DNA from: Paenibacillus macerans
GTDB taxonomy: Bacteria; Bacillota; Bacilli; Paenibacillales; Paenibacillaceae
DNA length: 64,000 nt
Direction: 5' to 3'
Assembly (NCBI RefSeq): GCF_023715465.1
Contig: NZ_JAMBOE010000001.1
Coordinates: forward strand, 372,001 to 436,000
Under the pieces are notes generated by a model, which searched no databases, was not told the origin of the DNA, and was given only the letters and a program-made list of their open reading frames with translations. Every line of letters starts with the position of its first letter. Position 1 is the stretch's first letter. Below are positions 24,549 to 32,914 of the stretch, piece after piece. The position numbers and the translations under genes are program-made.

Positions 24549-25556
24549 TTACAGCTCCCTCCTTTCCTGCCGGGCAAGGTATAAAAAGAAAGGAACACCG
24601 ACTAGAGCTACGAGAATCCCGATCGCCAGCTCGCGCGGCGGATTGATCATACGGGCTCCAAAATCGGCCAACAGCAGCAGCACCGGCCCCAGCAAAGCCG
24701 ATAACCCGATAATATTGCGGTAGTTTACGCCAACCAGCTTTCTGACGATATGCGGAACCGCCAGGCCGACAAAGCTGATCGATCCCGCCACGGATACGGC
24801 GGAACCGGCGAGGATGACGACCGCCGCCATCCCGAGCAGCCGGATTCTTCCGGTCTTCACGCCCAAACTGGATGCGGATTCCTCGCCCAACGCCAAAAAA
24901 GACAGGGGTTTGCCTAACGAAACCGACCCCAGCAGCGTTAAGAGAATGACCGGCGTAAGCACTCGAAGATGCTCCCAAGTTACGCCACCCACGCCTCCGG
25001 CGTACCAGAAGGCGAGATCCTGATTGAGGTCAAAGTAAATAGCGATGCCGCTGCTGACCGAACTAAGAATCGAGGCCATTACCGTCCCCGCAACTGTCAG
25101 GTGCAGCGAGGTCATGCCACCGGCGGAAAAAGAAGCCAGCGCCGTAATGATCAGGCAAGCTCCGGCAGCCCCCGCAAAGGACAACAGCATAAGGCCGCTA
25201 TAAGAAATCCCTGGCCAAAAGGCAAAGCTTAACGCCACCACGCAAGCCGCCCCTGCGTTGATTCCCAAAATTCCCGTGTCCGCCAGCGGATTGCGGGTAA
25301 TTCCCTGCATCAGGGCGCCGGCCACCGCCAAAGCCGAGCCTACCAGCGCCGCTCCAAAAACCCGGGGCAGCCGTAAATCGTGGATGATTTGATGCGTGGT
25401 CACGGCGGGATCATAATGAAAAATGGCCGAATATACCGTGCCCAGCGTCATCTCTTTAGCCCCATATGATATGGCTAGGAACATCGTAACGAGCAATATC
25501 AATACAGCAGCCAGATACCAAAAACCTATGCGCATTACGTTTCCTGGTATTTTCAT
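24549..25556 (-). CDS. FecCD-family siderophore ABC permease (first)
   Basis: The 335-residue protein has the same FecCD architecture: LRLPRVFGAALVGSALAVAG, then MQGITRNPLADTGILGINAGA, and SFVGLAVPHIVRKLVG near residue 250. It is the first gene of the permease-permease-binding-protein operon behind the Fur box. Two starts are possible: the ATG at 25556, or an ATG at 25535 (MRIGFWYLA) that has AGGA 6 bases upstream and may be the better choice. Transport of a ferric hydroxamate or catecholate is likely. Confidence 0.93.
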   Translation of the reverse strand: MKIPGNVMRIGFWYLAAVLILLVTMFLAISYGAKEMTLGTVYSAIFHYDPAVTTHQIIHDLRLPRVFGAALVGSALAVAGALMQGITRNPLADTGILGINAGAACVVALSFAFWPGISYSGLMLLSFAGAAGACLIITALASFSAGGMTSLHLTVAGTVMASILSSVSSGIAIYFDLNQDLAFWYAGGVGGVTWEHLRVLTPVILLTLLGSVSLGKPLSFLALGEESASSLGVKTGRIRLLGMAAVVILAGSAVSVAGSISFVGLAVPHIVRKLVGVNYRNIIGLSALLGPVLLLLADFGARMINPPRELAIGILVALVGVPFFLYLARQERREL

Positions 25557-25634
25557 GTCAAAACCGAATTTTACCCTTTCCCGAGTTTAAAGTTCGAACT
25601 GCAGATGCTTAAGCGTAAATCCATGTACATGTAA

Positions 25635-25649
25635 TGATAATGATTATCA
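25635..25649. promoter_or_regulatory. Fur box
   Basis: TGATAATGATTATCA is a perfect 7-1-7 Fur box core (TGATAAT-N-ATTATCA), about 80 bp upstream of the siderophore permease operon, so iron repression is expected. Confidence 0.92.
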
Positions 25650-25780
25650 TGATCAATTATAGCTTGGCTGTCCGGTGACGACAAGCCATTTATTTTTTAG
25701 CATCGCACCGCAGCAATGCCGGGTAGTTCCGATTGCTCCCGTATACGCAGTAGAGTAATATAATAGCGAGGTGATCAGTC

Positions 25781-26149
25781 ATGCAAACAATGCTCGTACT
25801 TGGGGGAATCATGATGTTTACCGCCGTGGCCCTCGGCGCGTTCGGCGCTCATGCCTTGAAAAATATACTGACCGAGGAACGGCAGAAGACGTACCAAACA
25901 GGCGTCCAGTATCATATCGCCCACGGTTTGGGGCTGGTGCTGCTGGGGCTTGCCGCCGCCCAGTCCGCGCACGCTTCGCAGATCGTCCTGGCCGGCTGGT
26001 TCCTGTTTGCCGGAATCGTGTTATTCTCCGGCAGTCTGTATGCTTTAAGCCTGACAGGCATCCGCAAGCTCGGCGCAATCACACCGTTCGGCGGCGTTTG
26101 CTTCCTGGTGGGGTGGGCCATCTTCGTGGCGGCGGCGGTTCAGGGATAA
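25781..26149 (+). CDS. DUF423 family membrane protein
   Basis: The 122-residue protein has four hydrophobic segments and the DUF423 (YwdK/YgdD) signatures GAFGAHALKNIL near residue 20, YQTGVQYHIAHGLGL near 40, and LGAITPFGGVCFLVGW near 98. The family is widespread and its role unknown. GAGGTG precedes the ATG. It is divergent from the siderophore operon and monocistronic, followed by a hairpin. Confidence 0.9.
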   Translation: MQTMLVLGGIMMFTAVALGAFGAHALKNILTEERQKTYQTGVQYHIAHGLGLVLLGLAAAQSAHASQIVLAGWFLFAGIVLFSGSLYALSLTGIRKLGAITPFGGVCFLVGWAIFVAAAVQG

Positions 26150-26182
26150 GCCCGGTAACCGGGAGGCAACAAAGCGCACGAA

Positions 26183-26215
26183 AAACCGCCGGAAAAATTC
26201 ACTCCGGCGGTCCTT
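26183..26215 (+). terminator. Hairpin after the DUF423 gene
   Basis: ACCGCCGGA and TCCGGCGGT form a stem around AAAATTCAC. A T tract is weak (CCTTATA), so termination is likely but not assured. Confidence 0.55.
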
Positions 26216-26273
26216 ATATGTGCAAGCTCATGCATTTCGGTGGGAAGGGGATGGCGGTAAAACTTTGCTCCCA

Positions 26274-26480
26274 GAAATAGCGGTAATTTTTGTCGTTATT
26301 GTTGGGATTCTAACTCCTTCGCGCAAATTAGCGGATTTTTCAGGCCCTATTTGGCAACTAACCCTAAAAAAAGTGCCTTTTCAACTCAGTCTTTATAAAG
26401 TAGCGGTAAAAAATTCTCCTAATTCTGCCGTACTCCCTTTTTGTCAAATATAACGCCCATTTTTACCGCTATTTCAGCGA
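26274..26480. repeat. Four-unit intergenic repeat array D
   Basis: Units start at about 26276 (AATAGCGGTAATTTTTGTCG), 26327 (AATTAGCGGATTTTTCAGG), 26398 (AAGTAGCGGTAAAAAATTC) and 26449 (ATAACGCCCATTTTTACCGC, clearly inverted). Spacing is about 50, 71 and 51 bp, as in array E. A further partial unit ATGGCGGTAAAACT lies at about 26250. The third unit's orientation is ambiguous because units are semi-palindromic. Confidence 0.65.
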
Positions 26481-26572
26481 CTTCCCCAAAAACTCAGGCC
26501 CCCCCCTCTTCCCTAGCTGAAATTTAATAACTCAACTTTCGTAGAGCAAAAATCAGCTTGAGACCTTGATCT

Positions 26573-27039
26573 GAAGGTTTTCAAAGAATTAAGATAAGCG
26601 GCCGGAAAAATAATAATCAACTTCCAAACGAAGTAAAGTATTCTTTTCTTGGGGTGGGCGGCAGATCAACACTCACTGTCCGGGCGCTTTGCACGATTAT
26701 CCCGTTGGATCAGGGTCGCAGAGAAACAGACAAGCTCGGGAGAAGAAAATATTTGGTGGAGAAGCAGATCGGTTCGAGATAATTTAGACGGGCTTAGGAG
26801 AAGAAATCAGGTTTAGGGGAGGTAAAACAGAACGGATAGGAGATCAAGACAAGAGATCAAGGACAAGACGCGAGGGAAACGAAAAGACCATGATTTTGCC
26901 TGTAGCCTGAACCCTTCCATTTGCAGCAACGCCCACACCGTTCATGCTAACTCACACCAATCAAGTTGGTCTGCATTAAGCTAACCCCTACCCATTAAAT
27001 TGATCTGCGCCAAACTCCCCCGCCGTTCTAGCGTCTCGA
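26573..27039. other. Noncoding flank inside the candidate element
   Basis: No coding frame of plausible composition is present. The strand is purine-rich (many GGAGA/AGACAAG strings near 26720-26890), and a loose direct repeat (AATCAAGTTGGTCTGC at about 26958 and ATTAAATTGATCTGCGCC near 26994) lies just after the transposase stop. No RNA motif was recognised. Confidence 0.5.
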
Positions 27040-27942
27040 TCAGGCCGCAGCCGCAAGGGGCAGATTCGGTTGGCGTGCGATCAGCCGGCGGTAAGGGATC
27101 GCCGGAACCGCCACACACATGCGCAGTAATTTCTGCCGCATCGTTTCTTTCGCTCCGGGCCGGTGCAGCGAACGCCGTACGGTGTACTCGTTTAGGTACG
27201 CCTGCAGATGCTTCAGTCCTAAGGCTACATACGTACTCTTCAGCGATTCCCACGCCTCTCTCACCACTTTCCGCAAGGGCGTATACAGCCGATAGGCTAG
27301 AGGGAACGACTGTACTACCGATGTACGGACATCCACATGCCCGTTGATGAACGCAGCGAGTTCGTGACGGTTTGCCCTTTTCCCGTCTCCTCTCTTATAC
27401 GGCACCAGGCGGATTTTGACCTGCTCCGGCTCGCCCGACTCCGTGACCGTGCATCCCGCTACGACCGCCGTAGCATATGGATGCGAAAACTGACACCGGG
27501 ACGGATCGCGCCCGTACAGATCGCTGTTCACCTTCACATCTCCACAGAGCAGTTCCTGGGCATCAAACTCTCCGACGGCATGGCGTATTTTGTGCAGCAT
27601 CAACCAGGCGGTTTTGTAAGTGACTCGGATCACCTGGCTCAGCCGCATCGCCGAGATGCCGTCCTCAAGCAGGAACAAATCCAGGGCCTCGAACCACTTG
27701 AGCAGTGGCAGATGCGTCCGTTCAAAAATCGTGCCGACCAAAGCCGACGTCTGATGTTTGCACTTTCCGCACTCGAACAAGGGGATATGCCGGGAGGTCA
27801 AACGACTGCACCGGGTGTGAGTGCAGCGCGGGCAGACGAAGCCGTTCGGCCACTTCATCGCGATCAGCGCCTCCATGCAGGCCTGCTCACTGTTAAAACG
27901 GTTGCTGAATGATTGAAGTTCCGTTCCCGCATTGACCTCCAT
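27040..27942 (-). CDS. IS1595-type transposase homologue, catalytic residues apparently lost
   Basis: The 300-residue protein has an N-terminal IS1595 zinc ribbon (Cys37, Cys40, Cys58, Cys61 in CPRC..CGKC), the TIFERTHLPLLKWFEAL segment, and the terminal GLKHLQAYLNEYTVRR (242-257) of the ISXO2-like domain. Where active members have VEVDE, it reads VKVNSDLYG (136-144), with Asn for the first catalytic Asp; the TDG motif is replaced by VVQSF (209-213); and the expected H-x-N-x-x-E region reads RKVVREAWESLK. The fold may persist without nuclease activity. The ATG at 27942 follows GGGGGCGAG. The promoter carries two LexA-like boxes. It is alone between two conserved gene blocks. Confidence 0.8.
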   Translation of the reverse strand: MEVNAGTELQSFSNRFNSEQACMEALIAMKWPNGFVCPRCTHTRCSRLTSRHIPLFECGKCKHQTSALVGTIFERTHLPLLKWFEALDLFLLEDGISAMRLSQVIRVTYKTAWLMLHKIRHAVGEFDAQELLCGDVKVNSDLYGRDPSRCQFSHPYATAVVAGCTVTESGEPEQVKIRLVPYKRGDGKRANRHELAAFINGHVDVRTSVVQSFPLAYRLYTPLRKVVREAWESLKSTYVALGLKHLQAYLNEYTVRRSLHRPGAKETMRQKLLRMCVAVPAIPYRRLIARQPNLPLAAAA

Positions 27943-27970
27943 GTTCACTCGCCCCCAAATCAAGAATTTA

Positions 27971-27984
27971 CGAACGTGCGTTCG
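27971..27984. promoter_or_regulatory. LexA (DinR)-like box 1 of the transposase promoter
   Basis: CGAACGTGCGTTCG is a perfect palindrome matching the Bacillus CGAACRNRYGTTYC consensus at 13 of 14 positions. It lies immediately downstream of the predicted transcription start. Confidence 0.7.
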
Positions 27985-27993
27985 ATTTATTTC

Positions 27994-28022
27994 ATTATAC
28001 CAAACGTACGTTCCCTAATCAA
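27994..28022 (-). promoter_or_regulatory. SigA-type promoter of the transposase gene
   Basis: On the minus strand TTGATT (28022-28017) and TATAAT (27999-27994) are separated by exactly 17 bp. The second LexA-like box occupies the spacer, so repressor binding would block polymerase. Confidence 0.75.
28001..28014. promoter_or_regulatory. LexA (DinR)-like box 2 inside the promoter spacer
   Basis: On the minus strand GGAACGTACGTTTG matches the CGAACRNRYGTTYC consensus at 12 of 14 positions, with an intact GAAC-N4-GTT core. Confidence 0.6.
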
Positions 28023-28520
28023 GCCAAAAATCTCACCTGAACCGCTTCATTTTTTTCTCCTCTCTTTTTCTTCTCTCTTTTTTTGGAACCCTTGCTCTAG
28101 CCCTTACCCCCCTGCCCACTGAACGAAAGGGATAATCGTGCAAAGGCTGCATGCAGGGACGCTAAGACACGAAGACACGAAGACACGGAGACACGAACCC
28201 CTTAGACAGCCCCTCACCTGGCGTCGATTTGAGACACTGCTCGAGGGCGGCTATGGTGCAAAAGGTAGATGCGCTGACCTCGGCGGATCGTGACGCCCTC
28301 TTCATCGTTGGCGCTTCCATGCTTCCACGCTTCCATGTTTAAGCGGATTCGCAGCAAAGCGGTCGAGTTGCTTGCCCGATTTAGAGATCATGCCACTGGC
28401 ACGTTTTACAAGGGATCTCCTATGCTCTTGATCAACGATGTAGCCCAAAAAGCCGGGAAGACACTGTCCGACTCTGATTCAGCGTCAACTCCGGCAATGG
28501 TTTGCTGCTTTATCCAGCTA
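28023..28520. other. Noncoding flank with 8-bp tandem repeats
   Basis: Between the transposase promoter and the right inverted repeat there is no convincing gene. Near 28164-28196 an 8-bp unit AGACACGA is repeated four times (third copy AGACACGG). At about 28312-28336 another 8-bp unit GCTTCCAT/GCTTCCAC is repeated three times. A 114-codon open frame starting at 28290 has no family resemblance and is not called. Confidence 0.55.
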
Positions 28521-28575
28521 AATCAAGGCTTACCTGCCGATTTTTTGCTGCGAAAGTTGAGTTATAAATTTCCCC

Positions 28576-29484
28576 CTACTCAAACACGTTCAACCGCACC
28601 CGCAAAAAATTGTAGATCTCCTCGGCGATATTGACCCGGCAGCAGGATTCAAGCCCTTCAAATCCCGGGGAGGAATTGGCTTCGCAAATTTTGTAATGGT
28701 CCCCGTCGAACAGCAGGTCGATGCCGGCAATGTCAAGATTCAACAGTCGTGCGGTCTCCAGCGCCAGCCACTCGATTTCCGGGTTGATTTCAAACGGCTC
28801 GACCGACCCGCCGCGGGAATAGTTGGCCTTAAAGCTGTCGTTTCCGGACATTCGTTTCATCGCCGCAACGACGCGCCCGCCGATCGTCAGCACGCGCAGA
28901 TCCATGCCCCGGCTGGACTCGACGAATTCCTGCAGGATCATCGTGGCGTTTTCTTTATAAGCGTTGATCATTTCCAGCAAATCGATAAATTTCGATTTCG
29001 TTTCCGCCAAAAACACGCCGCTCCCCTGCGAGCCGGAAATCGTCTTGACGACGACCGGGAAACCCAAATGCTTTTCGACCAGATCCACATCCACTTTCGA
29101 GCGGATCAGCATCGTTTTTGGGACGGGCAAATTGTATTCGGCTAGTATTTGCAGGGTGAAGAGCTTGTCTTTGACCGTGTCGATGCTTTGGGACGAATTA
29201 AACGTGCGCACCCCCAGCCGCTCCAAGTGGCGGATCAGCGCCAAGGCGAAATAATTCGTTCCCGCACCCATCCTCGGCAGCACGAAATCGGGCAGCTGCA
29301 GCACTTCCCCGCCCACCATCACGCTTTTTCGATCGTCCCGGGTAACGATCAACTCGAACTGTTCCGGAGTAAACACCCGCACATTGACCCCTTGCTTTTC
29401 AGCCTCTTCCATCAGCCGTTTTATTTCATAGGTTTCCGGCTTTACGTCATTGGTGGAGCTTTTGTATATGATCCAGCCTTGCAT
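28576..29484 (-). CDS. RimK-type ATP-grasp ligase
   Basis: The 302-residue protein is an ATP-grasp enzyme of the RimK/LysX type: DTVKDKLFTLQILAEYNLPVPKTMLI near residue 103, GFPVVVKTISGSQGSGVFL near 140, DLRVLTIGGRVVAAMKR near 195, and the metal-binding CEANSSPGFEGLE near 270. Such enzymes form an amide bond between an amino acid and a carboxylate of a protein or small molecule using ATP; the substrate is not evident. GGAGG precedes the ATG. The gene follows dnaD on the same strand, but a strong terminator separates them, so it has its own promoter. Its stop lies at the edge of the inverted-repeat element. Confidence 0.88.
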   Translation of the reverse strand: MQGWIIYKSSTNDVKPETYEIKRLMEEAEKQGVNVRVFTPEQFELIVTRDDRKSVMVGGEVLQLPDFVLPRMGAGTNYFALALIRHLERLGVRTFNSSQSIDTVKDKLFTLQILAEYNLPVPKTMLIRSKVDVDLVEKHLGFPVVVKTISGSQGSGVFLAETKSKFIDLLEMINAYKENATMILQEFVESSRGMDLRVLTIGGRVVAAMKRMSGNDSFKANYSRGGSVEPFEINPEIEWLALETARLLNLDIAGIDLLFDGDHYKICEANSSPGFEGLESCCRVNIAEEIYNFLRVRLNVFE

Positions 29485-29585
29485 GCGAACGACCTCCAGT
29501 TAAATTTACAGTCTCCTGATTCAATCATACGCTGATAGATAATTACTAGTATGTTTTTAAATCATGATTCATGTAAAATACAAAA

Positions 29586-29624
29586 AAAGGACCGCCGCTT
29601 CTGTCAAGAAGCGAGCAGTCCTTT
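29586..29624 (-). terminator. Terminator of the asnS-dnaD transcript
   Basis: On the minus strand, AAAGGACTGCTCGCTTCTTG pairs imperfectly with AGAAGCGGCGGTCCTTT and is followed by TTTTG. Confidence 0.85.
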
Positions 29625-29629
29625 TCAAT

Positions 29630-30316
29630 TTATCGCATGCCGCCGCGGAACCGCTGTGTGTAGGCTCTTGCGTCCTCCGCCGTCCGTACGCGGTTGCGGC
29701 TCCATTCAAGCAGAATACGGTCAATGTAGCGGAAATGCACTTTCCCGGCAAACACGGCTTCCTTCAAAGCCAGCAAAATGAGTTCTTCCGGATATTGATC
29801 CTGATCCACCCAGCCGGAGATCGTTTCGCATTCCATCGGAGACAACGGGCGGGCGAATTCTTTCTCGAAAATGACGAAGAGATTGCGCTCCTGGTCTTCC
29901 GGCGGCTCGGACCCGAGGTCTCCCCAAAGCTGGTCCTTTTCCAAGGTGCTTTGCTTTTCCGCGAGAAATTGGCCAAGCCGCTCGTACATCCCCGACAAAT
30001 TGTAGCGTTCCGACTGAACGCCCGTGGTCTCATCGACCGTTTCATCGATGCTGATCCAACCTTCCTTCAACAGGCGGCGCAAAACGGCGGCAAGCCCTCC
30101 GGGGGCAATATCCAGCCGCAGCTCCAATTGCTCCATCGAAGGAAAATCGTTCTGTTCGGCCTGCTGAAACGCCAGCAATTGGATCAGCAGCATCGCTTCC
30201 GTATCGCTTAAATGAAGGTCGCGGTAATAGAGCAGCAACGGATAAGGCACATTCACCGATCCGCTGCGCATCCCTGAAGCGATGCCCTTGGCCAACGATT
30301 TTTTACTCTCGGTCAT
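29630..30316 (-). CDS. dnaD: DnaD-domain replication initiation protein
   Basis: DnaD helps load the replicative helicase during initiation and restart. The 228-residue protein has an N-terminal winged-helix region (YRDLHLSDTEAMLLIQLLAFQ near residue 32; FPSMEQLELRLDI) and a C-terminal DnaB2/DnaD domain (FEKEFARPLSPMECETISGWV near 150, then ALKEAVFAGKVHFRYIDRILLEW). It lies 33 bp after asnS, the same pair as in B. subtilis. Length is close to the family norm. Confidence 0.93.
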   Translation of the reverse strand: MTESKKSLAKGIASGMRSGSVNVPYPLLLYYRDLHLSDTEAMLLIQLLAFQQAEQNDFPSMEQLELRLDIAPGGLAAVLRRLLKEGWISIDETVDETTGVQSERYNLSGMYERLGQFLAEKQSTLEKDQLWGDLGSEPPEDQERNLFVIFEKEFARPLSPMECETISGWVDQDQYPEELILLALKEAVFAGKVHFRYIDRILLEWSRNRVRTAEDARAYTQRFRGGMR

Positions 30317-30349
30317 CGCCGTTATCCCACCTTCCTTTGCCGCCGTCCG

Positions 30350-31645
30350 TTATGGATACAAACGATACAGCATACGCGGGAACGGAATCGTTTCCCTCAC
30401 ATGGTCAAGTCCGCAGATCCAGGCGACGGTCCGCTCGAGCCCGAGCCCGAAACCGGAGTGCGGTACCGAGCCGTACTTCCGCAAATCGAGGTACCACTGA
30501 TAGGTTTCCGGTGACAGGTTGTGCTCCTGGAACCGGGCCTCCATCAATTCCGGATCATCGATCCGCTGGGAGCCCCCGATGACTTCGCCGTATCCTTCCG
30601 GCGCGATCATATCGGCGCACAGCACCACTTCCGGCCGGTTCGGGTCCGGCTTCATGTAAAACGCCTTGATCGCCGCCGGATAATGCGTGATAAACACCGG
30701 CTTGTCATAACGTTCCGCGATCGCCGTCTCATGCGGCGCTCCGAAATCCTCGCCCCAAGGAATGTCGAAGCCCTGCGTATGCAAATATTCAATCGCTTCA
30801 TCATAGGTAATCCGCGGGAACGGAGCCTGGATGTTTTCCAGCTTGGAGATGTCGCGGTCGAGGGTTTCCAGCTCGGTGCGGCAGTTTTTCAACACCGACT
30901 GCACCACGTAGGTAACGAAGTTCTCCTGAATCACCAGACTCTCCTTGTGATCCGTAAACGCCATTTCCGGTTCAATCATCCAAAATTCGATCAAGTGGCG
31001 GCGCGTTTTCGATTTCTCGGCACGGAACGTCGGCCCGAAAGAATACACTTTGCCGAGCGCCATGGCGGCCGCTTCCATGTAAAGCTGTCCGCTTTGCGTC
31101 AAATAGGCGTCTTCATCGAAATATTTGGTATGGAACAGGTTGGTCGTTCCCTCCGCGGAGGTCGGCGTTAAAATCGGAGGATCCACCAGCGTAAATCCGT
31201 TTTGGTCAAAAAACTGCTGCACGGCGCGGATGATCTCCGCGCGAATCACCATGATCGCCCGCTGTTTGCTGGAACGGAGCCATAAATGACGATGGTCCAT
31301 CAAGAAATCGACGCCATGTTCCTTCGGCGTTATCGGATAGTTTTCGGTCAAATGAATGATTTCCAGATCCGTTACCGTCATTTCGTAACCGGACGTACTA
31401 CGGGGCTCCTCGCGTATGACTCCCGTCACATACAGCGAGGATTCCTGGGTTAAGCTTTTGGCCCGGTCCCAGGTTTCCTCCGACACTTCACTTTTCACGA
31501 CGACCGCCTGGATATATCCGGTGCCGTCGCGCAGCTGCAGAAACTGGATTTTTCCGCTGGAGCGTTTGTTATTCAGCCAGCTGCCGATAACAACCGTCTC
31601 CCCGACATGCTCATTCACTTGACGAATCACGGTTTTGACCGCCAT
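30350..31645 (-). CDS. asnS: Asparaginyl-tRNA synthetase
   Basis: AsnS charges tRNA-Asn with asparagine in the cytoplasm. The 431-residue class IIb synthetase has an N-terminal OB-fold anticodon-binding domain ([21 protein letters not shown] near residue 21) and a catalytic domain with motif 2 [15 protein letters not shown] near residue 208 and motif 3 [12 protein letters not shown] near 400. The ATG at 31645 is preceded by GGAGAG. It is upstream of dnaD and downstream of ackA on the same strand, with 60 bp between ackA and asnS. Confidence 0.97.
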   Translation of the reverse strand: MAVKTVIRQVNEHVGETVVIGSWLNNKRSSGKIQFLQLRDGTGYIQAVVVKSEVSEETWDRAKSLTQESSLYVTGVIREEPRSTSGYEMTVTDLEIIHLTENYPITPKEHGVDFLMDHRHLWLRSSKQRAIMVIRAEIIRAVQQFFDQNGFTLVDPPILTPTSAEGTTNLFHTKYFDEDAYLTQSGQLYMEAAAMALGKVYSFGPTFRAEKSKTRRHLIEFWMIEPEMAFTDHKESLVIQENFVTYVVQSVLKNCRTELETLDRDISKLENIQAPFPRITYDEAIEYLHTQGFDIPWGEDFGAPHETAIAERYDKPVFITHYPAAIKAFYMKPDPNRPEVVLCADMIAPEGYGEVIGGSQRIDDPELMEARFQEHNLSPETYQWYLDLRKYGSVPHSGFGLGLERTVAWICGLDHVRETIPFPRMLYRLYP

Positions 31646-31705
31646 GTCTTTATCTCTCCTCTAACGTCACAATATATTTAACCTATAGTCAATTTAATTC
31701 GCGGT

Positions 31706-32914
31706 TCAGCCCTTTGATTCCTGCACGATCCGGAGCGTATCGCGGGCGATCATCAGCTCTTCGTTCGTCGGCACGACCAGAACCTCCACTTTGGAATTCG
31801 CCGTAGAGATGCGGCGCGGGTCGCCGGAACGAACCTTGTTCAGCTCTTTGTCGATTTCGACGCCAAGATAAGTGAGGTTTTGGCACACCGCCTCGCGGAC
31901 GATTGCCGAATTTTCGCCGACCCCGGCGGTAAAGACGATTACGTCGACACCGTCCATCGCTGCGGCGTAAGCGCCGATATATTTGCGCAGGCGGTATTCG
32001 TACATTTCAAAAGCGAGCGTTTCATTCGGCTTGCCGGCTTCCCAGCCGTCCGTAATGTCCCGCATGTCGCTGCTGCTGCCGGAAATGGCCAAAAGCCCGC
32101 TGTGCTTGTTCAGCATGGAGTTCACTTCATTGATCGTAAGCTCCTCTTTGTTCATCACGTACGGAACGATCGCCGGATCAAGATCTCCGCTTCTCGTGCC
32201 CATGATCAGGCCTTCGAGCGGTGTCATCCCCATGGAAGTATCGACGGAAACCCCATCCTTAACCGCGGTCAGGCTGGCACCGTTGCCGATATGGCAAGTA
32301 ATAATTTTGAGATCTTCGATCGGACGGTTCAAAAATTCGGCGGCTGTCTTGCTCACATAAGCATGCGATGTGCCGTGGAAACCGTAACGGCGGACCTTAT
32401 GCTTCTTGTAAAGCACTTTCGGAATCGCGTACAGATACGCTTTCTCCGGCATCGTTTGGTGAAACGCCGTATCGAATACGACCGTATGCGGCACGTTCGG
32501 CAGGTTCGCTTCAGCCGCGGTAATCCCCATCATGCTTGGCGGATTATGTAACGGAGCCAGATCGAACAGGCGGCGGATTTCCGATTTGACTTCCCCGGTG
32601 ATCAACGCCGAACTTTTGAAAGCTTCCCCGCCATGAACGACGCGGTGGCCAACGGCATCAATTTCGTCGATGGAATCCAGAACGCCGTGCGTTTTGTCCA
32701 TAAGTTTGTCCAGCACTTTACGCATCGCCGTGGTGTGCTCCAAAATATCGCTGACTTCGGTCACTTCTTCTTTCCCTGTCGGCTTATGGGTCAAAATGGA
32801 GGAATCCATACCGATCCGTTCAACAAGTCCTTTGGCCAATACGGATTCGTCCGCCATGTCGTACAACTGGTATTTAAGCGAGGAACTGCCCGCGTTAATG
32901 ACTAAAATTTTCAC
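31706..32914 (-). CDS. ackA: Acetate kinase
   Basis: AckA converts acetyl phosphate and ADP to acetate and ATP in overflow metabolism. The 402-residue protein shows VINAGSSSLKYQLYD at the start, VGHRVVHGGE near residue 87, YGFHGTSHAYV near 178, CHIGNGASL near 208 and FTAGVGENS near 330. Its GTG start at 32914 overlaps the TGA of hbd (GTGA), indicating coupling. Pairing of acetate kinase with a hydroxyacyl-CoA dehydrogenase suggests a fermentative or acyl-CoA theme. Confidence 0.97.
   Translation of the reverse strand: MKILVINAGSSSLKYQLYDMADESVLAKGLVERIGMDSSILTHKPTGKEEVTEVSDILEHTTAMRKVLDKLMDKTHGVLDSIDEIDAVGHRVVHGGEAFKSSALITGEVKSEIRRLFDLAPLHNPPSMMGITAAEANLPNVPHTVVFDTAFHQTMPEKAYLYAIPKVLYKKHKVRRYGFHGTSHAYVSKTAAEFLNRPIEDLKIITCHIGNGASLTAVKDGVSVDTSMGMTPLEGLIMGTRSGDLDPAIVPYVMNKEELTINEVNSMLNKHSGLLAISGSSSDMRDITDGWEAGKPNETLAFEMYEYRLRKYIGAYAAAMDGVDVIVFTAGVGENSAIVREAVCQNLTYLGVEIDKELNKVRSGDPRRISTANSKVEVLVVPTNEELMIARDTLRIVQESKG

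Larger units (their letters stand above)
26520..28571. mobile_element. Candidate 2.05-kb element bounded by about 50-bp inverted repeats
   Basis: The left end (26520-26572: GAAATTTAATAACTCAACTT, then TCG, AGCAAAAATC and CCTTGATCT) and the right end (28521-28571, reverse complement: GAAATTTATAACTCAACTTT, then CGCAGCAAAAAATCGGC and CCTTGATTT) match at about 40 of 50 positions. Between them lies one gene, an IS1595-type transposase homologue, with 470 and 500 bp of noncoding flank. The right end directly abuts the stop codon of the neighbouring ATP-grasp gene. Whether these are true transposon termini or an independent palindromic repeat is unproven. Confidence 0.4.

Noticed and set aside
26220..26453. 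77-codon plus-strand frame in array D
   Set aside because: It follows the repeat units, with no ribosome site or family.
28290..28634. 114-codon plus-strand frame overlapping the right inverted repeat
   Set aside because: It starts in the tandem repeat and ends inside the ATP-grasp gene; no domain or ribosome site is visible.
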